Assembly (NCBI RefSeq): GCF_000006405.1
Contig: NW_003208496.1
Coordinates: 9,231 to 73,230, forward strand
Length of the DNA stretch: 64,000 bases
Direction: 5' to 3'
From: Perkinsus marinus ATCC 50983
Lineage: Eukaryota > Perkinsozoa > Perkinsida > Perkinsidae
The position numbers were made by a program, and so were the translations under genes. A model generated the notes under the pieces. It ran no database searches, was not told the DNA's origin, and saw only the letters and a list, made by a program, of their open reading frames with translations. Of this stretch, positions 58,430 through 64,000 are shown piece by piece. Every line of letters starts with the position of its first letter. The stretch's first letter is position 1.

Positions 58430-59978
58430 CTGTTGTACTTGTCTCTGCCAACAGTCCAAGGCCTCACTTCACCGCGCCTACGAGAGAGCTCCTGACTATT
58501 ACACTGTACAGTATCTATGGGCGAGAAGGAGCAAGTGGGCGGCGCTTCTTCTTTGGTTCGAAGGTTCGAAGCCTGGTGATAGATACCATATGACCAATCC
58601 AGCTTACAGGGGTCTTCCTGAGAGCCTCAACCCAGAGAATCTCAAGCCAGCCACTGAAATCTCACGAGCAGTTAGCAGCTACCGACTCGGTAGAGAATCT
58701 CGGGAGCTGGGTGTCGATCTCAGAGAATTCTGCAACGTGCACAGACTCAAGCTCTGCAAGGCAATTTCAACGAGGCCATCACCAACTACGCTGAAAATGC
58801 TGCCGAAACCGAGTTCGTTGCCGGAGAGTGTGAGCTACATTTACTCAACGTGTACACTGTTCATCACTTGGAAGCCTGCAGATCCCGTACTGGACCACTG
58901 TGACACGAACCACTGGATTAGGTAAGGCATGTTGCTGCAGCAAAAAACCGGTGTCTCGCACGTCTGGGAATGGTGATGGAGTGCTGCATTTCGAGTCTAA
59001 ACAGATGAGTACAGTAAGGAGAGCACGAATTCGCTGCTCAGTCCGCCTGGTTATGATGTTAATTCACCCAACAACAATAACGCACCCTCAATTCACATAG
59101 TTGGCGCATCAGTAGGAATCCAAGAGCAAGAATCGATCCCACTCTCCGATCTCAGGTTCCATCTGAACCTCAAAGCACGAGCTTGCTACCCAGGTGGATC
59201 CCAGGCTTGTTCGCTTTAGATTTCCCCGTCTCATCTATTCTGCAGCGAAGTCTTTTTACGCTCTGTGGCTGATGCGATCCGAATGTTTTCCATCGGCAGT
59301 ATTCATAACTTCTCTAAATGCTGATGTTCTGCTTGTTCAGACCCTCAGCAATCGGGAACACGCCTGGTGTTTCGCTGTTCGGAAGTGAGCAGACACTGCT
59401 GGAATTAACACCATCCCTCTCATGCTCAGAACCCGTTGGGGCCTGGGAGTGGAAGGACGCGTCGGGAGATTGGCTGCCTCTACCCCCCACAGCAGCTGAA
59501 ATTGCTGATGAGGCTCAGCGGAGCGGTGTTCCGAACACTATTATTGACTTGGGGAGTGATGCGCTGCACAGTGGTGACTTAGTGGTGGAATTCGCTCTTC
59601 AGATGAGACGTTCATGGTCAACGTTATTGAAGGCACGATGGTTAGCCTGCTGACGAAGCAACAGACCGAGATACGCAGAATTCGTTGACGTCCATTGTGT
59701 CATGCATTATGAATGATGTTACTACCGGTGGACTTGTTTGCCTTGCTTGTTATGGTTCCACAGTGGAGGATGTCATCCTGAGATTGGGCTGCCTACCTAC
59801 TCACAACAATTTGGAGTGTGGTTCCACTGCGCAGTGTGCAATGCCCACTGGTGTCACCAGTCTGGTGATCAGTCTTAGTGGCTGCAGTGGCCCTTTGCAT
59901 ACTGTTCATGAATGGGAAGCCGGTAATCTCGCGGTTAATAGCACATCATTCTCGTCTGCTCTGGACTATCTGACTTAA
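58430..59978 (+). CDS. unknown multi-exon gene
   Basis: At least four protein-like exon pieces are seen on the plus strand: QALQGNFNEAITNYAENAAE with FVAGECELHLL (about 58750-58870); SPPGYDVNSPNNNNAPSIHI with LSDLRFHLNLKARACYPGG (about 59035-59195); TPGVSLFGSEQTLLELTPSL with AWEWKDASGDWLPLPP (about 59355-59620); and LACYGSTVEDVILRLGCLPT with VTSLVISLSGC, ending SALDYLT and TAA at 59976-59978. Even cysteine spacing and Ser/Thr content in the last two suggest an extracellular protein. The pieces could also be 3' exons of the channel gene. I did not fix the joins and recognise no family. Confidence 0.4.
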
Positions 59979-60292
59979 CTGCGACTGGGCGAATTGGGAC
60001 GAATTGGGTGTCGGGTTGTCTTGGGAAGATATAGAGATCGAATCCTTGTTATATTAGTTTTATAATAAGGGGATATTGCGCCATGTACTACTGAGTATAC
60101 ATAACGAATTGGGCTGAAAATGCACATGCTCACATACCCGGTACAAATTGTGAGGTTTATGGATAAGGATAGCGCCAACGAAGGAAAGACAGGGTCTGTT
60201 TTGTTTTGGGGAACTGGTGAATAACATATCGCGAGGTAGTTCTCAGGTACCGTACAGTTGGCAAGAAAAAATACATGAATCTGAAAAGAGTG

Positions 60293-60364
60293 TTCCACGG
60301 CCGAGAATTGAACTCGGGTCTCCTGCGTGACAGGCAGGAATACTAACCTCTATACTACCGCGGA
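60293..60364 (-). tRNA. trnD: tRNA-Asp (anticodon GTC)
   Basis: A complete 72-nt cloverleaf can be drawn on the minus strand. The acceptor is TCCGCGG/CCGTGGA with one G-T pair, the anticodon stem is CCTGC/GCAGG, and the anticodon loop CTGTCAC has the GTC anticodon. The T-arm is CGAG-TTCAATT-CTCG and the discriminator base is A. There is no intron. It lies 315 bp downstream of the unknown gene ending at 59978, in the opposite orientation. Confidence 0.93.
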
Positions 60365-61978
60365 GTTAAATGATATTTGATATCTTGGTATTGTAGAAGT
60401 CCCTGAAAAATATTTGCTGCCAAACCTATCACCGTCCTCTTGTTAGCAAGTTGTTGCAATGGGCAACTGTCTCGGTCATGTGAACTCGAGGTGGTGGAAA
60501 CGCTGCAGTTTGTTACCACCGTCGTAGGAAACTTTCCTAGTGCTTTCATGGCGCGCAGTGGATAGTAAAAAACGAGTTGCCCAGATCGCAAATTTCGTGA
60601 CGCGACATTGCCGCAGCGTCTCCATCTACTACAGAATACCAGAGACGCGAAATGAATAGAGACACTGAAGCCTTGCGCTCATGGTCATGAGTCATGATTC
60701 ATGACACATAGTCACCCTTCCATGGCGTACTCAGGAGCGACTATTTGGGGTGTCATACAAAACAGGTTGCTATTCTACTGGCTTCGTTATCACATACCAT
60801 GGCGAAAACCACACTAACTCCTCGAGATGTATCAATGCACGGTAGATAACTTCAGGCATAATCACGAGCGCACTATCTTGGCTCTCAGGCTCAAATAAAA
60901 GATAGCAGAACATTGTGATTGTCTGTTACCCTACACGAAGCTTGTGGAGTGTAGAGTGGTGCAAAAACAGGACCGTGACGCGCTCGCCCGCGAAGCTAGT
61001 TACTCTGAACCTGTGTATTTCGTGCTGCTGTTGTTGCTGCTGGTCCTAAGTGTTAGTGTGAGGATTATTGATACCTTACTTTATCATCTATCAGTTGCTG
61101 GTGAGTGTGCTGGCTCTTTTTGATCCCATGACGTCCATCGCGGCCTGCCTGGTGGAGGCGGCAGTTCCCATCGTACCTCCCGGAACAAGCCAGGATGGAT
61201 GTAGCTTCCTGAAAAGACTGTATGCTCCGAGCTCTCTGGCGAGGACGACGGCACCACTTTGATAAGCCATTTGGGTTTCCTCAATCCTCGTGACGTTGCG
61301 ATCTTCTTCAAGGCCTCCGATCTGAGAGCTGTAGCTAAGGCACGTGTAGGACTCTTGTCCGATCAGTGCAGGGATCATTGCGGCCTAGCTCCTGTCATGA
61401 AGACCTCATCTACTTCTTCTCCGAGCTCGAATGCAAACTCTGAGGGCGCAGCTGCGGCAGCGAAACGATTGCGTCTCTCAAGATTCCTGGACGAGGCCGA
61501 TGAGGGATTCTTCGATCTACTTTCCAGCAACCTATTCCGAGAGAGTCTCGGAGTTCATCAAGGTCCATGGCGATATCAACGTAGACGGGCTCCCTACTCG
61601 AGAACAGCTTTCGGCCTTGAGGCCGCGCTGTTAGAAAACGACGTTCTGTACTGCGATTTTAAGGTATGGCAGACTAACCAGAGGTGCCGTTTACGCTAAG
61701 TCCGTCAATCTGTCTGGGTCATGAACGCTGAGGGAGAGTTCGAAAGATATCATAGCCTGGGTTGCCATCGTATGACATATGGCGAGACTCTTTTCCTGTT
61801 TTCCAAGTTTGGCATGCTGATTCTGAACGAGAGATCCCTGGCCAATTATGTGGTATACTCTTATACAATACAGTGTCTCTGCGATACTTTCTCGATGCAT
61901 TGAAGCTGTTATGTGTATTATTGGTATGTTATTGGTATTATGGTATTGGTGCTGTTATTGGTGGCACTAGTCTTCTAG
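60365..61978. other. stretch with unassigned coding-like pieces
   Basis: Plus-strand frames at 61259-61699 (SHLGFLNPRDVAIFFKASDL; RLRLSRFLDEADEGFFDLL) and about 61540-61640 (EFIKVHGDINVDGLPTREQL) look protein-like but are in different frames. They may be the 5' part of the decayed retroelement that follows. Confidence 0.3.
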
Positions 61979-62190
61979 TTGGCTCTTGGTACTTCCTTTG
62001 CATATCACAAAGGCCAACTTGGCCAGAGGTTGCGGTGGGTAGGCTTCGACTTCGAACTGCATCCATTTGGTGTATCGGTCGCGGTTCCAGGAAGTAAGCT
62101 GGCCGACGCGATTCCTCTGGTCCAAGAAGCCCTCTCTGTGGCTCACGCCCCCCCCCCCCCTGTTCGCTACTCTGTAAAGTATAGACAAGT
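61979..62190 (+). pseudogene. reverse-transcriptase-like fragment (retroelement)
   Basis: The segment LGTSFAYHKGQLGQRLRWVG followed by FDFELHPFGVSVAVPGSKLA matches the pattern just after the catalytic motif in retroelement reverse transcriptases: hydrophobic-K-G...WIGF-like, then vP..K. No YxDD-like catalytic box is recognisable upstream in frame. The piece runs into a 13-base C run at 62148-62160. I take it as a decayed copy, possibly of the DIRS type given the recombinase-like piece at 63645. Confidence 0.4.
62148..62160. repeat. poly-C homopolymer, 13 nt
   Basis: An uninterrupted C run inside the RT-like frame; a likely site of length change. Confidence 0.9.
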
Positions 62191-63644
62191 AGCCCCATTA
62201 TGCTATCGCTGTTGTCCCCGGTGTGGTCAGTCTTCGGTCGGCAGGGTGGTTGGTCGGTGGGGATGAAAAATAAATTCCTCCCCAAATAGGTCCTTAAAAC
62301 CCCAGGGGAGGAATATACCATAAAACCCCGGGATTAAAGGAGGAATTGGGCGCGCGCGAAGCGCGCTGAAAAATTTGGCAAGAGCGACCTGAGAATTCAA
62401 GATCTCGTGACCAATTTCGTTTAGCATATGCGTGCAGAGGACTTGGTGTCACCAAGTTGGTGATATAATATCACTGATACCATAACCGCAAAGAGACTTC
62501 GACCGTTCTATATGTGATCTCATTGTGTGTCACATGAGCTATATTATAGGTATAGTATTGTCAAGATCTAGTTCTGTTGCGTTATAAAGTAGCGAACTCG
62601 TCACGGCTTGTGAGTCGCATTATCCCGCACGCCTCATGACTGTCTACATGGCGTCACACGCAGCCAGTGTTATAATAATAATATTATCATTAACTCAATA
62701 ACAATGAACGAGATCCCATCAGAAGATGAATACTTCTATCGGATAGCTTGAGAAGTCCAGCCCGGGATTTCTAAGGATATTTCTTGTCCGAATGGTCCGA
62801 CGCACAACACAAGCCTCAGTGAAGGAAGAGTTTCAGCGTAAACTCGTTCGAGCGGGAGTGGTATCGTCGAGTGATACCGTATCGACGTTTAGCTGGTGGT
62901 AAGCCTGGACTCTGGGAGAGTCTCCGATCTTCCAGCGTGGCATCGATGAGGCTCGCTACCGCCCTCACAGTCGCTGCCACTCTCACCGCTCACTGATGAT
63001 GCATTGCACTCCACTCCATGCTTATCACTGATAAGTTTGACTATCACTCAATATTGACTTTCACTCTATCACGTATTGACGTCACTGATAAGTTATCAGC
63101 AAGATGTCGTCTAAATTTATCTAGATTCTTATGTTCCCACTGCCCAGAAAATTGACATAAGCCATCGGCATTGTGATGTTGAGTCGTGTCGATTGATCGT
63201 GATGTGATGGCATCATATTGACATATCCATATAGATTTCATCTCCCCTCCTTCTACCAACCTTATCTCCTTAATGTATCGAGATGGATCGAGAAGTTTAG
63301 GATAGAAAACTAAACTTTCTCTAACTTTTCTCTAACTGTAGAAAGTGTACAGTGGTTTCAGTATGGTGTTGGTTTCTACACATCGGACCAAGCTCTGAGC
63401 CAAGTGCCTGCGATGAGAGGGCCTAACGGTGGAGCATGTTTGCCGTCGACTGCGTCGGCGGGGCCGTCCCTCTCTGAGGCTCGGCGGTTTGGGCTATTGT
63501 CTGGAGAACCCCACCCTTGAGTGGTTATAAGGTTGCTCCGAGAAGTGCAAGCCGCGGCTTTTCACCACATAGTTGCGGAGAAACAAACCATGAAGCGAGC
63601 GAAGTGATTCTGTTCAAGGGTTGGCGGCGAGACATCTCTGGTCC
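62191..63644. other. stretch without genes; short palindromes
   Basis: Apart from a GC palindrome near 62352 (GCGCGCGCGAAGCGCGC) and paired CCTCCCC/GGGGAGG-type motifs at 62277-62340, I see no organised feature. No open frame here resembles a protein family. Confidence 0.35.
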
Positions 63645-64000
63645 CTCACCGCAGCACAGCTCGCTGCTATAAGGCGTAGTGCCAACGGTTTCTTGGGCGA
63701 GATTCGCGCAGCTGCATACACGATGAGTGCTTGGTTCATGTTACGTATGAATGAGCTGGTATAGGTGGAGATCAACGATATCAACACAGATGAGGCCAGT
63801 GGTTGGGGTTATTGTGCATATCCCCCAGAGCAAGGCGGATCAGCAAGGCAACGCAGTCTACAGGAGTCACGATTGCTCATGTGGTGGGGACTATCGGCAC
63901 GACCTTATGTCCGACGCAGACTACATTCCCGATCCTTCGACGAAGGCAGGAGGTTGCCAACCTCAGGTTGGGTATGAAGGAGGCGACAACTCTCCTTGGT
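63645..64000 (+). pseudogene. tyrosine-recombinase-like fragment with in-frame stop, runs off the window
   Basis: The frame reads LTAAQLAAIRRSANGFLGEI then AYTMSAWFMLRMNELV, a TAG (about 63762), and EINDINTDEASGWGYC. The R-x-N-E-L(V)...V-E-I-x-D-I pattern is that of the first catalytic Arg region of tyrosine recombinases, as found in DIRS retroelements and Cryptons. The in-frame stop and absence of the rest mark it as decayed or cut by the window edge. Confidence 0.35.

Noticed and set aside
1-64000. CRISPR arrays, bacterial operons or phage genes
   Set aside because: No regularly spaced repeats were seen, and genes are intron-rich and eukaryotic throughout; a prokaryotic reading does not fit.

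Overview
The window is nuclear DNA of a protist. Genes are cut by many tiny GT-AG introns, mostly about 35-55 nt, and are packed on both strands with little coding bias overall. The protein set is eukaryotic: ESCRT-II SNF8, cytosolic ribosomal P0, mitochondrial SDHA, a TMEM63/OSCA-type channel and MATE transporters. Micro-introns, tandem surface-protein genes and a possible secretory-signal-plus-transit leader suggest an alveolate, most likely a perkinsid such as Perkinsus. That assignment is inference: no rRNA or organism-specific marker is visible. Most gene models below were built by hand, by asking which GT...AG cuts keep a recognisable protein in frame. Exons are often short, so a reader expecting uninterrupted ORFs will miss most genes.

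Layout. 0.6-5.4 kb: two tandem MATE transporter genes on the minus strand, sharing a roughly 505 bp near-identical tract. 5.6-6.7 kb: SNF8/VPS22, minus. 7.6-10.1 kb: nicotinate phosphoribosyltransferase, plus, about 15 exons. 11.0-12.8 kb: FAD-dependent amine-oxidase-like protein, minus. 13.8-18.0 kb: plus-strand small genes (an unknown protein, a single-pass membrane protein, a RING finger protein, a Pro/Gly-rich protein with a Cys-rich tail). 18-20.4 kb: no intact gene seen. 20.5-25.7 kb: a duplicated unit with two paralogous secreted Thr-rich, EGF-containing, tail-anchored surface proteins, minus. 26.5-27.4 kb: tryparedoxin/nucleoredoxin-like protein. 27.4-30.1 kb: essentially empty. 30.2-32.7 kb: a HAD-family protein and an unknown basic/coiled-coil protein. 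34.9-36.6 kb: a Cys-rich zinc-finger protein and a possible relic-plastid-targeted protein. 38.3-39.6 kb: P0, followed by a 409 bp tandem repeat related to the P0 intron and then a foldback element. 41.2-47.7 kb: one very large minus-strand gene (CH-like N-terminus, helical/armadillo-like repeats, coiled coil). 47.8-49.8 kb: SDHA. 49.8-54.9 kb: gene-poor, with possible element fragments. 54.9-58.4 kb: TMEM63/OSCA/CSC1-like channel. 58.4-60.0 kb: a multi-exon unknown gene. 60.3 kb: tRNA-Asp(GUC). 62-64 kb: decayed retroelement pieces (an RT-like piece and a tyrosine-recombinase-like piece).

The genes do not form one pathway. The most unusual content is at other scales: a short interspersed element found in at least six places, mostly inside introns and in both orientations; a repeat shared by the P0 intron and the DNA downstream; (GTA)n-rich 5' splice sites; and two tandem duplications, one of which carries a clean gene-conversion tract.
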